The notes: generated by a model from the letters alone, not told the origin. A stretch of 64,000 bases of DNA from Acidithiobacillus thiooxidans ATCC 19377 (GCF_009662475.1 NZ_CP045571.1:62001-126000); one strand, 5' to 3'; counted from the first letter of the stretch, positions 51,896-62,009 are shown. Numbers and translations: made by a program.

Positions 51896-54622
51896 ATGCC
51901 CCAAGACCCTCGTATTCTCGTTGACGCCTCCAGTTTCCTGTACCGGGCATTTCATGCCCTGCCGGACTTGCGCGCGCCGGATAATCTGCCTACCGGGGCG
52001 ATATTCGGGGTGGCCAACATGCTGCGGCGCCTGGCGAAAGAATATCCCAGTGATGAAATCATTGTGGTTTTTGATGCTCCCGGAGGGACTTTTCGTGACC
52101 GGCTTTATCCGGAATACAAAGCCCAGCGTCCAGCTATGCCGGAGGATTTGCGCGCCCAGATTCCGCTCCTGCATGAATGGATTCAGGCAACCGGTCTGCC
52201 GCTGGTGCTGGTACCGGATGTGGAAGCCGATGATGTCATCGGGACGCTCGCGGGCTCGGCGCAGGCGGGCCAGCAGGTGATTATCGTGACGGGTGACAAG
52301 GATATGGCCCAGTTGGTCAATGATCAGGTCACCCTGCTGGATACCATGAAGGGCGTCAAAACCGACGTGGCCGGGGTATGGGAACGTTATGGCGTGGCCC
52401 CGGAACGTATCGCCGATTTACTGGCGCTTACGGGTGACAAGGTCGATAACATTCCAGGGGTGCCCGGAGCGGGGCCGAAAACAGCGGCCAAATGGATTCA
52501 GCAATATGGCAGTCTGGATGGCGTTCTGGCCCACGCCGATGAAATCGGTGGCAAAATAGGCGAGGCACTGCGGGCCTCTCTGGATTATCTGCCCCTCAGC
52601 CTGGATCTGACCACGATTCGCCGCAATCTCCATTTGCCGGAGCAATCTTATCAACGTGTTCCCGAAAACACCCAAAAATTGCGCAGCCTCGCCCTACGCC
52701 TGGGCTTTCATGCCTGGCTCAAGGAATATCCAGCCGAACCGGGTACCGAGAATAATACCGAGGTTTCGGTAAATGAAAGCGCTGCGGGGGGATTGATGCC
52801 CATTGATCGCAGCCGTTATCGGGCGATTACGACCCCCGCAGCACTGGAAAACCTGCTGCAAAAGCTGCAGCAGGCGGACTTGGTGGCACTGGACACGGAA
52901 ACGACGGCATTGGACCCACTGAATGCTGATTTGGTGGGTATTTCCTGTGCCTGGCAGGAAGGCGATCAGATTGAAGCAGTGTATATTCCGGTAGGACATC
53001 GGGATGACAGTACACAGTTGGTGCTGGATCATGTTTTAGCCACGTTGCGCCCCTGGCTGGAAAATCCGCAGGCCGCCAAGCTGGCGCAAAATGCCAAGTA
53101 TGACTGGCGGGTGTTCTGGCGTTACGACATTCATCCGGCAGGCTTGTGCCGGGATACCCTGCTGGAAAGTTACATCCTGGACAGCAGCCAGAATAACCAC
53201 GATCTGGATACTCTGGCGCAGCGCCATCTGCAGCACCAGAACATTACCTACGAAGAAGTCGCGGGCAAAGGCAAAGCGGCACGCAATTTTGCCGACGTGC
53301 CCGTATCTGAGGCCTTACCCTATGCGGCTGAAGATGCGGACGTTTGTTGGCGGATTGATGCCCAACTGTGGCCACGTTTTGCCAATGAGGCGGGCCTGCA
53401 GCGCGTCCTGATGGACATTGAAATGCCGCTGGTGCTGGTGCTGGCGCGTATGGAACAGGCCGGTGTTCGGGTAGATAAGGAGCAGTTGAAGACCCTCAGC
53501 ATGGAATTGGGCAGGGATATGGCCGCTTGTGAAGCCCAAGCTTTCAAGTCAGCCGGACAATCGTTTAATCTCGGCTCACCGAAACAAATCCAGGAAATTC
53601 TGTTTGATAAAATGCAGTTGCCGGTCCTGAAAAAAACGCCTGGTGGCCAGCCCTCTACCAGTGAGGATGTGTTGGCCCAGCTGGCGGTTCAGGCGGATCT
53701 CCCCCGACTGATTCTGGAATATCGGGGAATGGCCAAGCTGAAAAACACTTACGCAGATGCCCTGCCGGAAATGATCAACCCCCGGACAGGTCGGGTGCAT
53801 ACCCATTTTCAGCAGGCCGTGGCGGCCACCGGACGCTTGTCTTCCAGTGCGCCGAATTTGCAGAATATCCCGGTGCGTACCGAGCAGGGTCGGCGTATCC
53901 GGCAGGCATTTGTTGCCGAAGACGGATTTTATCTGCTGAGTGCCGATTACTCACAAATTGAATTGCGCATCATGGCCCACCTTTCCCGGGACGCCCGTCT
54001 TTTGCAGGCTTTTGCCGAGGGCCAGGATATTCATGCCGCGACGGCGGCCGAAGTGTTCAATTTGGCTCCGGAGGCGGTAGATAGTGATGCCCGGCGTGCA
54101 GCCAAAGCCATCAATTTCGGCTTGATATATGGCCAGACCCCCTATGGCCTCGCCCAGCAGTTAGGTATTGAGCAGAGCGCTGCCCGGGCTTACATGGATC
54201 GGTACTTCGAACGGTATCCAGGGGTGCTCACTTACATGGAGCAAACCCGTGTTCTGGCGCGCCAGCAGGGCTATGTGGAAACCCTGTTCGGACGCCGTCT
54301 GTATGTGCCTGAAATTCGCTCCAGTAATGCGGCGCGGCGCAATTACGCCGAGCGGGCTGCCATCAACGCGCCCATGCAGGGTACGGCGGCTGATCTGATC
54401 AAAAAAGCCATGATTGCTGTAGATGCCTGGTTGCAGGAAACCCCGGCCCGGGGTCGAATGATTTTGCAGGTACATGATGAGTTGATACTTGAGGTGCCCG
54501 AGAGTGGTCTTGAAGCTGCCCGTGCCGCCCTCAAGGAGCTTATGGAAGGCGTGGCGGATCTGGCAGTTCCCCTACTGGTGGGTCTCGGGGTGGGAAAGCA
54601 TTGGGATGCTGCGCACGGCTAA
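51896..54622 (+). CDS. polA: DNA polymerase I
   Basis: A 908-residue three-domain enzyme. The 5'-3' nuclease domain (1 to about 290) starts PRILVDASSFLYRAFHALP; the 3'-5' exonuclease keeps LVALDTETTALDP (about 327-339); the polymerase domain has motif A SADYSQIELR (about 681-690), the O helix RRAAKAINFGLIYGQ and motif C VHDELILE (about 858). It fills gaps in repair and replaces primers. It meets the K+ channel gene tail to tail with a 4-bp overlap. Confidence 0.95.
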   Translation: MPQDPRILVDASSFLYRAFHALPDLRAPDNLPTGAIFGVANMLRRLAKEYPSDEIIVVFDAPGGTFRDRLYPEYKAQRPAMPEDLRAQIPLLHEWIQATGLPLVLVPDVEADDVIGTLAGSAQAGQQVIIVTGDKDMAQLVNDQVTLLDTMKGVKTDVAGVWERYGVAPERIADLLALTGDKVDNIPGVPGAGPKTAAKWIQQYGSLDGVLAHADEIGGKIGEALRASLDYLPLSLDLTTIRRNLHLPEQSYQRVPENTQKLRSLALRLGFHAWLKEYPAEPGTENNTEVSVNESAAGGLMPIDRSRYRAITTPAALENLLQKLQQADLVALDTETTALDPLNADLVGISCAWQEGDQIEAVYIPVGHRDDSTQLVLDHVLATLRPWLENPQAAKLAQNAKYDWRVFWRYDIHPAGLCRDTLLESYILDSSQNNHDLDTLAQRHLQHQNITYEEVAGKGKAARNFADVPVSEALPYAAEDADVCWRIDAQLWPRFANEAGLQRVLMDIEMPLVLVLARMEQAGVRVDKEQLKTLSMELGRDMAACEAQAFKSAGQSFNLGSPKQIQEILFDKMQLPVLKKTPGGQPSTSEDVLAQLAVQADLPRLILEYRGMAKLKNTYADALPEMINPRTGRVHTHFQQAVAATGRLSSSAPNLQNIPVRTEQGRRIRQAFVAEDGFYLLSADYSQIELRIMAHLSRDARLLQAFAEGQDIHAATAAEVFNLAPEAVDSDARRAAKAINFGLIYGQTPYGLAQQLGIEQSAARAYMDRYFERYPGVLTYMEQTRVLARQQGYVETLFGRRLYVPEIRSSNAARRNYAERAAINAPMQGTAADLIKKAMIAVDAWLQETPARGRMILQVHDELILEVPESGLEAARAALKELMEGVADLAVPLLVGLGVGKHWDAAHG

Positions 54623-55881
54623 CCCTTGCTGGGCGTGGCGCCAGTACTGAAACGGAACATTTTCATGACGGCGTTGTTATCCAGTTGCTCGCCATTGAGT
54701 GCCATGGCAAGCAGCTCACCACCCAGTACCTGGGGAGCGATGATCATATCCGGCTGGACCCTGCGCACCCGGCCAAGATTTTTACTGTCGTTGACTGCGG
54801 CAACGGTTTTGGCAGAGCCTTCCATTTCTTTGACCGCCAGCACCACGAAGGCGTTTTCTGAATCATCTGCGCGCAGGGCGAGAACCGCCAGAGCCTGCTC
54901 GGCACCGGCACTGCGTAATATATCGGTGTCACTGGAGTCCCCGATAATCAAATCATCCGCCTGATAAATGGAGTCATCGGGTTGGTGTCCCATGATCACG
55001 ATAACGGGTAAATTGCGACTTTTTAGTTCGCGATAACTATTGCGCGCCAGCGGCGTATCTCCCGCGATGATGTAATGATTTTTCAGAGTCATGCGGCGTT
55101 TTTCCCCTTGTAGCGCCGATTGCAGTCGGTTATTGATTGCCGGAACAATAATGGCCGATAACGAAGTGGCAAATACGGTGATTCCCAGCACAATCAAAGA
55201 TACCACAAAAAGTCTGGCCTCGTTGGAAACGGGCAGAACATCGCCATAACCGACGGTAGACATGGTCACTATGGAAAAATAAAGTGCCCCCGTCAGGCTA
55301 TGAATATGCGGTTTGAAGCCGTCACCCAGAATATACGCACCGAACACCCCATAACCTATAACCATAATGGCGCCTACCAGTGCAAACAGGGTGCCGGTGG
55401 CGAGACTGCTGTGATTAAAACGACCCCGGAAAATCCATAAAAAAAACACCAGAACCGCATTGTAGTAAAGCAATGCTGAAATATGTTGGGGATGGCGGTA
55501 AATACCAACGGCAAGAACCGCTGATGCAATAGTCAGAACAATGGCCCAGGCGAAACGCGAACGAAATAACAGACCCAGCGACATGATCAGCAGAATGATG
55601 CCTGCAGCACCCTGCGGAAGGCCACGAAAGGCATCCAGCACAAAGCCGCTGGACATGTCGGCAAGGCTGCCGACGTAGCTCAGTCCCAGCAATTGTCCGA
55701 TGGCCGGAAGAATGTTGAAAAGCCCCAGAAAACCTACCGCTGCAGCAATGGGTGTATGTGGATACCAGCGGTCAAGCTGCAGGCGTCTTGCCCAGCGCTC
55801 AGCCCGTCCTCGCCAGCGGTTACGCCAGCTCGGGCGTAAAATATGCCAGGGATGAGGCGTGTGACTGAACTTTTCCGACAT
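54619..55881 (-). CDS. Potassium channel with RCK/TrkA-N domain
   Basis: A 420-residue protein with five to six membrane segments, a pore loop with the K+ filter TMSTVGYGDVLPVS, and a cytoplasmic RCK domain starting NHYIIAGDTPLARNSYREL, with IIGDSSDTDILRSAG and later NAFVVLAVKEME. It resembles E. coli Kch and the VKG-type channels. RCK domains gate the pore by binding nucleotide or ions. It overlaps polA by 4 bp at the 3' end. Confidence 0.87.
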   Translation of the reverse strand: MSEKFSHTPHPWHILRPSWRNRWRGRAERWARRLQLDRWYPHTPIAAAVGFLGLFNILPAIGQLLGLSYVGSLADMSSGFVLDAFRGLPQGAAGIILLIMSLGLLFRSRFAWAIVLTIASAVLAVGIYRHPQHISALLYYNAVLVFFLWIFRGRFNHSSLATGTLFALVGAIMVIGYGVFGAYILGDGFKPHIHSLTGALYFSIVTMSTVGYGDVLPVSNEARLFVVSLIVLGITVFATSLSAIIVPAINNRLQSALQGEKRRMTLKNHYIIAGDTPLARNSYRELKSRNLPVIVIMGHQPDDSIYQADDLIIGDSSDTDILRSAGAEQALAVLALRADDSENAFVVLAVKEMEGSAKTVAAVNDSKNLGRVRRVQPDMIIAPQVLGGELLAMALNGEQLDNNAVMKMFRFSTGATPSKG

Positions 55882-55946
55882 GCTTCACTCAAACCCGATG
55901 AGTAACGAATTGCTTGTCTGGATCCGGTCTACCCTCCCTGGCCGGA

Positions 55947-56633
55947 TCATGAGTCCTCCCCTCCCTTTGAGGGCTCGTTATTAACCCCGGCAGAAGTCGG
56001 GGTTTCTTTTTGTTCGCCGGGTGCCAGCCAGCCTGCAATCAACTGATGCAATTCGTCCAGACCCTGTCCGGTTTGCGCCGAAAACAGTTGCATGGCAACC
56101 CCCTGTAATTCCGGCATCCGCCGCAATCGGGCCATTTCCTGCAAGGCCGCCCCGCGACTGAGTTTGTCGGCCTTATTGAGAAGGACGTGGACCGGGCGGC
56201 CACAACCCGCAGCAAAACCAATCAGATCAGCATCATGCGGCCCATAGGGATGGCGAATGTCCATGACCAGAATCAGGGCGCGCAGACTGCTGCGTCGGCG
56301 CAGGTATTGTTCCAGTAATGGACCCCAGGAACGCCTTAAGGCCTCAGGGACTTTGGCATACCCATAACCGGGTAGATCGATGAGGCGTTGCCCAGGATCC
56401 AGATCAAACACGTTGATGGCCTGAGTACGGCCGGGCGTGCGACTGACGCGTGCCAGCGCGCGGCGTTCGGTGAGCATGTTGAGGGTAGAGGACTTGCCCA
56501 CGTTGGAACGTCCGGCAATGGCCACTTCGGCCCCATCATCCGGGGGGAGTTGTCCCGCCTGGGTCACGCTGAGGCGAAAGCTGGCCCGACGTAACGGGGC
56601 GAAACGGAAAGGTGTTGGGTTGGTATGGTTCAT
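55947..56633 (-). CDS. engB: Ribosome-assembly GTPase EngB/YsxC
   Basis: A 228-residue TRAFAC GTPase from ATG 56633: G1 AGRSNVGKSS, G3 DLPGYGYAKVP and G4 LLNKADKLS. EngB helps large-subunit assembly. The C-terminus has an extension (GEQKETPTSAGVNNEPSKGGEDS). Longer frames start at 56681 or 56702, but none has a good ribosome site; the chosen start is closest to family length. Confidence 0.88.
   Translation of the reverse strand: MNHTNPTPFRFAPLRRASFRLSVTQAGQLPPDDGAEVAIAGRSNVGKSSTLNMLTERRALARVSRTPGRTQAINVFDLDPGQRLIDLPGYGYAKVPEALRRSWGPLLEQYLRRRSSLRALILVMDIRHPYGPHDADLIGFAAGCGRPVHVLLNKADKLSRGAALQEMARLRRMPELQGVAMQLFSAQTGQGLDELHQLIAGWLAPGEQKETPTSAGVNNEPSKGGEDS
55983..56010 (+). terminator. Terminator-like hairpin, antisense to engB
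   Basis: AACCCCG (55983-55989) pairs with CGGGGTT (55998-56004), followed by TCTTTT on the plus strand. It lies inside the 3' end of engB in opposite orientation, and no plus-strand gene ends nearby, so it may be chance or stop antisense RNA. Confidence 0.35.
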
Positions 56634-56775
56634 GCTGAGAGCATAGTCGTCGTCAGTTGGTTCTGGCAATCTGAAAGTCATGCTCAGGAAGCTTGCTGCC
56701 ACCAGGCCCAGGACCTAGACTGCGAAAAAACAATTCAAGTGGAATAATTCACTGAAAAAAATAGGGAGAACAGGT

Positions 56776-58641
56776 TTGCAAGCACATGTAGATGGCCTTG
56801 CCTGGCAGCAGCCGCGCTGGCGATTGCTGGTACAGTTTTTGGGGTCCATGCGACTGGCGGTCAGTCTGCTGGTATTACTGGCCATTGCTTCAGTGATCGG
56901 CACTATTCTCAGTCAACAGCAGCCTTACCAGAATTATGCCATGCAGTTTGGGCCGTTCTGGTTTTCGGTATACCGTGAACTCGGTTTGTACAATGTGTAC
57001 CGCACTTTGTGGTATACAGCGATTGTGGCCTTTCTGGTGTTATCCACGGCAACCTGCGTTACTCGAAACAGTCCCCGGATGCTGCGCGAAATGCGCGAAT
57101 TTCCAATCCGTCAACGCGATACCGTGATTTTGGGTCAGGATCATTGGGTGCGTATGGCTACGACATTGCCGATGGATCAGGCACAAGAGCGCATCCTGCA
57201 AGTGTTGCGAGCCGCTGGTTATAAACCCCGCGTGGAACAAAAAGATGGCGATATGGCCATTGCTGCCCGCAAGGGACGCTACCATCGTCTAGGCTACTTT
57301 CTCACCCATATTGCCATTGTCGTCATTTGTGCGGCGGCACTATATAACGCCGACGTGCCCGTTAAATGGGCAGAATGGCAAGGAACACTCAAACCAGAGC
57401 AGAATTTTGATCTTCCGCTTTCAAAAATCCCCCGGACGGCCTGGATGTCCCAAAACAATCCGGCCTATCGGGGGATTATCACGCTGCCCGAAGGTCAGAC
57501 CGCCAATGCGGTATTTGAACTCGCCGGCAATGGTTATCTGGTGCAACCCCTGCCTTTTCGGATTCATTTGCAATCGTTTCATATTTCCTATTATTCCACC
57601 GGAATGCCTAAGGATTTTACTTCCCGGGTCGTGCTCTACAGCCCGCAGGGGAAAGTCCTCAAAACGGGTGATGTCCGCGTAAATCACCCCATGTCCTATG
57701 ACGGGGTATATATTTATCAGTCGAGCTTCAGTGATGGGGGGTCATTGCTGCATATGAAAACCTATCTGCTTGGAGCCTCGGGTGCCGCCCCCGGCGAACT
57801 TTCCGGACGGGTGGGACAAACCCTTCATGCAGGGAATTCCGGCTACGCTGTCGATCTGAAAAATTTCAATCTTTACAACATCGTGCCGAAGGCGGCGGTG
57901 GGCGAAAAAGCCACTCCGGATCATCCGACCCTCAATCTGGGCCCCAGTTTTACCTACATCATTCACAATCCCAATGGTCAGGCCGCCGAATTCAAGACCT
58001 ACATGACACCCATGCGGCGGGGTGGGCAAGGTTTTTTTGTTCAGGGATATCGCGAGGCATTGGGAGATGCCTACCGATACATATATATCCCTACCGGGCC
58101 TAACGGGAGCATTGGTTTGTTCATGGATTATCTGGCGGCCTTGCAGTCTGCGGCCCGTGCGGGTGCCAACGCTTCTCAGGCTATTTTCACAGAGACCTTC
58201 CAGCAGGTTGTTGCCCGTCATGCTCCGGGAATGAGCACGACGGATCAATCCCGTTTTTTGCAGGCGGGTATGCAAACCTTGGTGCAACTGCACGATTACC
58301 CCATGCCTTTCATTTTATCGTTAAGTAGTTTTGATCATCGCTGGGCAGCCGGCTTGCAGGTGACCAAGTGGCCGGGGACCATTGTGATTTATTGGGGATG
58401 TGTGGCCCTGGTGCTGGGCATTTTCATCCTGTTTTATAATCCCCAGAAGCGTATCTGGCTCCGCCTTCGTCCCCGGGGACAGGAGTCCGAGGGGGTAGAG
58501 TTGTTATTGGGGGCTTCTGCAGACCGCAACCGTCTGGATTTTACCAAAGAGTTTAAGCGATGGACCGGGACCTTGGAGCAGGCCCTGGGCGTCGATCACG
58601 CCGAATACAAGGAGCAAAAAGATGGCCAACACACGCGTTGA
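56776..58641 (+). CDS. resB: ResB/Ccs1 cytochrome c biogenesis protein
   Basis: A 621-residue membrane protein of the System II heme-delivery pathway: N-terminal helices (FLGSMRLAVSLLVLLAIASVIGT with YQNYAMQFGPFW), a long periplasmic domain and a last helix at about residues 535-555. With CcsA it moves heme out and attaches it to apocytochrome c. It starts at TTG 56776 after GGGAGAACAG. It overlaps ccsA by 20 bp. Confidence 0.9.
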   Translation: MQAHVDGLAWQQPRWRLLVQFLGSMRLAVSLLVLLAIASVIGTILSQQQPYQNYAMQFGPFWFSVYRELGLYNVYRTLWYTAIVAFLVLSTATCVTRNSPRMLREMREFPIRQRDTVILGQDHWVRMATTLPMDQAQERILQVLRAAGYKPRVEQKDGDMAIAARKGRYHRLGYFLTHIAIVVICAAALYNADVPVKWAEWQGTLKPEQNFDLPLSKIPRTAWMSQNNPAYRGIITLPEGQTANAVFELAGNGYLVQPLPFRIHLQSFHISYYSTGMPKDFTSRVVLYSPQGKVLKTGDVRVNHPMSYDGVYIYQSSFSDGGSLLHMKTYLLGASGAAPGELSGRVGQTLHAGNSGYAVDLKNFNLYNIVPKAAVGEKATPDHPTLNLGPSFTYIIHNPNGQAAEFKTYMTPMRRGGQGFFVQGYREALGDAYRYIYIPTGPNGSIGLFMDYLAALQSAARAGANASQAIFTETFQQVVARHAPGMSTTDQSRFLQAGMQTLVQLHDYPMPFILSLSSFDHRWAAGLQVTKWPGTIVIYWGCVALVLGIFILFYNPQKRIWLRLRPRGQESEGVELLLGASADRNRLDFTKEFKRWTGTLEQALGVDHAEYKEQKDGQHTR

Positions 58642-59797
58642 AAGCTGGACAGAATTAAGCCCGGAGCCAAGCTGGTGGGCACAGTGGAAATTAAGAGACT
58701 GGGCATGGTTTGCCGGATTGAGCGTTTCTGCCGGAATTATTTTAGGGCTGTACGGTAGCAGTTTTGGTTACTGGCAATTTGTGGTGTTGGCTGCCTGGTA
58801 TAGCGCCCTGCTGGTGGCGGGGCTGGCCTGGCGTCCCGTGCAGTTGGCCAGCATCGGAATCGTGTTGCCCGCACTGTTGGCTGTGTGGCTTTATAGCATC
58901 GGCCAAACCACTGCAAATAACATGCTCCTGCGCGATGTGTTACAGGGCTACGCGGCGGTTATGTGGATGTCCGCGCTGCTGCTCGCCGCCACCGCCTGTT
59001 ATCTTTTTTATCTTTTTAGCGGACGTGAACGGGCGGGTCAGTGGGCCACAGCCCTGACCTGGGCTGGCGTCATCATGGGATTCATTGGTCTTGGGGTACG
59101 GTGGCGGGAAACCTATCTGGGCCATCCGGATTGGGGGCATATTCCGGTAAGCAACCTTTGGGAAGTTCTGGTCCTCTTTTGTGCCTCTACGCCATTGTTT
59201 TACCTGTATTATGAAAAGCGTAACGAAGCACGTGCCCTGGGCGCCTTTGTGATGCCTCTGGTGGCCGCCGGAGTGGGGTTTCTGCTCTGGCTGACATTTG
59301 CCCAGCACATGGACCAGATTGAGCCACTCATCCCTGCCCTGCAAAGTTTCTGGATGAAATTACACGTTCCCATGATGTTTGTGGGTTATGCCAATTTTAC
59401 CATCGCCAGTCTCATTGGCGTGGGTTATTTGTTGACGGAGCGGTCGCGCCGCCGTGGTTCGGGAATGTTGCTTCGGGTCATGCCCAGTAGTGAAGTCATG
59501 GACGACGTGATGTACAAGGCCATTGCCCTGGGTTTTCTGTTTTTTACGGTGGCAACCATTTTGGGCGCGGTATGGGCCGCCAAGGCCTGGGGCGGCTTCT
59601 GGTCCTGGGACCCCAAAGAAACCTGGGCGCTGATTGTCTGGTTGAATTACGCCGGTTATTTACATGCCCGCGTCGTTAAAGGGTGGCGTGGTACGGCCAT
59701 GGCCTGGTGGTCATTCATGAGCCTTTGGGTCGTGAGTTTCTGCTTTCTGGGCGTCAATATGTTTCTTTCGGGGTTGCATTCTTACGGGAAGTTATAA
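58622..59797 (+). CDS. ccsA: CcsA/ResC cytochrome c biogenesis protein
   Basis: A 391-residue protein with eight or so membrane helices and the heme-handling WWD-type motif WGGFWSWDPKETW (about 326-338). Conserved heme-ligand His candidates are in WMKLHVPMM and LHARVVKGWRG. It is the partner of ResB encoded just before. Two-gene ResB-CcsA systems are usual in many c-cytochrome-rich acidophiles. Confidence 0.92.
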   Translation: MANTRVESWTELSPEPSWWAQWKLRDWAWFAGLSVSAGIILGLYGSSFGYWQFVVLAAWYSALLVAGLAWRPVQLASIGIVLPALLAVWLYSIGQTTANNMLLRDVLQGYAAVMWMSALLLAATACYLFYLFSGRERAGQWATALTWAGVIMGFIGLGVRWRETYLGHPDWGHIPVSNLWEVLVLFCASTPLFYLYYEKRNEARALGAFVMPLVAAGVGFLLWLTFAQHMDQIEPLIPALQSFWMKLHVPMMFVGYANFTIASLIGVGYLLTERSRRRGSGMLLRVMPSSEVMDDVMYKAIALGFLFFTVATILGAVWAAKAWGGFWSWDPKETWALIVWLNYAGYLHARVVKGWRGTAMAWWSFMSLWVVSFCFLGVNMFLSGLHSYGKL

Positions 59798-59916
59798 ATT
59801 TCCTGATGAACCCGGTTTTCTGAGACTCGTTAATTATCTGATGACCCGTGCTGCGAAGGTTTTTCTGTAAATTACGGTGAGAGTCAACAGGGTGGGCGCG
59901 AGATCTGATCGGATGC

Positions 59917-61149
59917 TTATTGTTTTTGTTTGCTGAAAAACTGACGAAACAGAATCAGATACATTCCCTGTAAGGCGACGGCCAATAAAAATGGGGTCAC
60001 CAGCATTTCGGCTTCAAAGAAAAGTCCGGCAATGCTGGGTCCGATGGCTCTGGGTGCTTGCAGGGATAAACTGTTTACGGTGGCGGCCAGACCGCGTTTG
60101 TCTTTTCCAACCAACCCCAGAAACAATGCCTGCCGTGATCCGATACTGCCCTGGTTCAATGCCGCACGAAAAATGTAGAGCAGCATGGCCAGCCAGAATA
60201 CTGGCGCAAAAGGTAAAGCCAACATCATAATCAAACCGAGCAGGCGCATGCGGGTCACCGTACCAACCATGCCAAAGCGTCTGGTCAGGCGTAATCCCAG
60301 AAGCGACATGAGCGCCGCACTGAAAAAGGCCAAAGCCATGGCCGCACCAATAGCGGCAGGACCTACGCCAAAGCGTAGATGAAACCAGTAGGCCATCAGT
60401 GGACCGACCATGCCAATCCCTAATCCGTTCAAAGCATTGATGGCGCCAAATCTCAGCAGAACTCGTCCTACAGACGAAGGCTTGTCCGCAATGATCTCAG
60501 GGCTTTCCAGTTTTGTGGCAGGAGCGGTATCCTGATCAATACCTTCAGCCGATAGGGAGGACTCTCTAGCGCGGAGCAAAAAAAACAGGCAAAACAATGA
60601 ACCCAGTAACACGATTATAAATAAAGACCGATATGCTTCCGGTCCTGGCAGCACCCCATTCAGTAGTCCGGGCAGCGTAGCCAGCAATGCGCCAACGGCC
60701 ATGCCTGTCAGTCCGGCACTGGTATTCAGGTGGAAAATCTGTCCCCATTGCTTATGAGAAACGCTCCGTGACATCCAGGATTGTTCGGCGGGGGCGAAGG
60801 GGCCGGCACCACCATTAGCGCCCCTTCCAAAGGCACCGAGAATGGCCGCCAAGCTGAGCCAGACTGGCTGGGCCGTACTCAAGGCGATGATTGTGGCACC
60901 AATCTGGATACCCTCATAGCCCAACAAAAAGCGTTTGGCGCCAAAACGATCGCTGAGTGGCCCAACAATCAGGGTTGCCAGCGCGCCCACCAGCAAACTA
61001 ACCGAATATAAGCCGCCGATATGGATGGCTGACCAATGCAAGGCATGGAGATAGAGGGCAAAATCTACGACCAGTGCACCCTGGCCGACACTCCGGGCGA
61101 CTCGTGCAGCCATGAGCAGGCGGGCATTGCGAGGAATGTCTGAAAGCAA
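59917..61149 (-). CDS. Major facilitator superfamily transporter
   Basis: A 410-residue protein with 12 membrane helices; loop motif GPLSDRFGAKRFLLGYEG after helix 2. The central loop (about residues 195-230) is long and polar. The substrate cannot be inferred; it resembles general drug/H+ or sugar-type MFS permeases. It is separated by 27 bp from panD on the same strand. Confidence 0.78.
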   Translation of the reverse strand: MLSDIPRNARLLMAARVARSVGQGALVVDFALYLHALHWSAIHIGGLYSVSLLVGALATLIVGPLSDRFGAKRFLLGYEGIQIGATIIALSTAQPVWLSLAAILGAFGRGANGGAGPFAPAEQSWMSRSVSHKQWGQIFHLNTSAGLTGMAVGALLATLPGLLNGVLPGPEAYRSLFIIVLLGSLFCLFFLLRARESSLSAEGIDQDTAPATKLESPEIIADKPSSVGRVLLRFGAINALNGLGIGMVGPLMAYWFHLRFGVGPAAIGAAMALAFFSAALMSLLGLRLTRRFGMVGTVTRMRLLGLIMMLALPFAPVFWLAMLLYIFRAALNQGSIGSRQALFLGLVGKDKRGLAATVNSLSLQAPRAIGPSIAGLFFEAEMLVTPFLLAVALQGMYLILFRQFFSKQKQ

Positions 61150-61176
61150 TGAGAAGGACAGGTTCAGTGGAGCAGC

Positions 61177-61548
61177 TTATTGGATTTCATGATGGGTACG
61201 GGTAATCTGATTGTGCGAGTCCACATACACGAGTCGAGGCTGAAATTCCGCAGCCTTTTCTTCAGCGATTTGCGCATAGGCGGCAATAATCAAAGTGTCG
61301 CCCAAGGCGACGCGGCGTGCGGCTGCACCATTTACAGAGATGATCCCCGAACCGGGCGCTGCAGAAATGGCATAAGTACTGAACCGGTCGCCGTTATTGA
61401 CGTTATATATGTGCACCTGCTCGTAAGAATAAATGCCCGCGCTTTTCAGCAGATGCGCATCAATGGCGCAGGAGCCTTCATACTCCAGTTCCACGGCGGT
61501 AACCCGAACCCGATGCAGCTTGCCCTTGAGTAAGGTGAGCAAAGTCAT
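61177..61548 (-). CDS. panD: Aspartate 1-decarboxylase precursor
   Basis: A 123-residue proenzyme: start [30 protein letters not shown], with the self-cleavage site between G25 and S26, and [23 protein letters not shown]. Cleavage creates the pyruvoyl group. It makes beta-alanine for pantothenate and CoA. The ATG overlaps the stop of a small upstream gene by 4 bp (ATGA). Confidence 0.93.
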   Translation of the reverse strand: MTLLTLLKGKLHRVRVTAVELEYEGSCAIDAHLLKSAGIYSYEQVHIYNVNNGDRFSTYAISAAPGSGIISVNGAAARRVALGDTLIIAAYAQIAEEKAAEFQPRLVYVDSHNQITRTHHEIQ

Positions 61549-61664
61549 GAGCGGTCTTCATCCTGCTGGTGCTTTTTGGCCAGGCGATTGACGCCCACCG
61601 CTACAATGATCAGAAGCAGGGGGGTTCCGACCATAATCACAATTTCTCCCCAGAGACTAAGCAT
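61545..61664 (-). CDS. Small single-helix membrane protein upstream of panD (39 aa)
   Basis: ATG 61664 to a TGA that overlaps the panD start (ATGA). The product is one membrane helix ([20 protein letters not shown] then [11 protein letters not shown]) and a charged tail (HQQDEDRS). GGGAGATACTCTCAAT precedes the ATG. Coupling to panD and the clean helix support a real gene. I do not recognise a family. Confidence 0.55.
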   Translation of the reverse strand: MLSLWGEIVIMVGTPLLLIIVAVGVNRLAKKHQQDEDRS

Positions 61665-61778
61665 ATTGAGAGTATCTCCCGACAAGTTTAATGGTTATTG
61701 AGTTTACCCCTTGCAGGGTAATGGGGGAATGGTTGCAGCCATCCCAAAACCGGGAGATGGCTGCTGGTTTGCTGGAAA

Positions 61779-62009
61779 TTACTTGTTGCCGAGACAGGAT
61801 TTCATGAAAGCTTTACGCTCTGCGCCTTTTTTACCTTTGGCATCGGCATTACAGGTCTTCATGCGTTCCTGGTGGGGCGTGAGGGGCTTGACAGCATGTG
61901 TCGCCGTTTCGGCAAAAGTCAAGGCGGGACAGCAAGAGACAAGCACAGCAATGACATTACAGTTTTTTAAGCATCGTTCGTTCCTTTTCTTTGGTAGGTT
62001 ATACAGCAT
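61779..62009 (-). CDS. PsiF-repeat small exported protein, start possibly frameshifted
   Basis: The C-terminal half has a PsiF repeat: HQERMKTCNADAKGKKGAERKAFMKSCL, with two cysteines. A hydrophobic stretch (CNVIAVLVSCCPALTFAET) looks like a signal peptide, but no good start precedes it in frame: the best ATG (after AAAGGAACGAACG) lies one base out of frame, before a run of six A. Loss of one A would give MLKNCNVIAVLVS. PsiF proteins have unknown function, linked to phosphate starvation in E. coli. Confidence 0.65.
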   Translation of the reverse strand: MLYNLPKKRNERCLKNCNVIAVLVSCCPALTFAETATHAVKPLTPHQERMKTCNADAKGKKGAERKAFMKSCLGNK

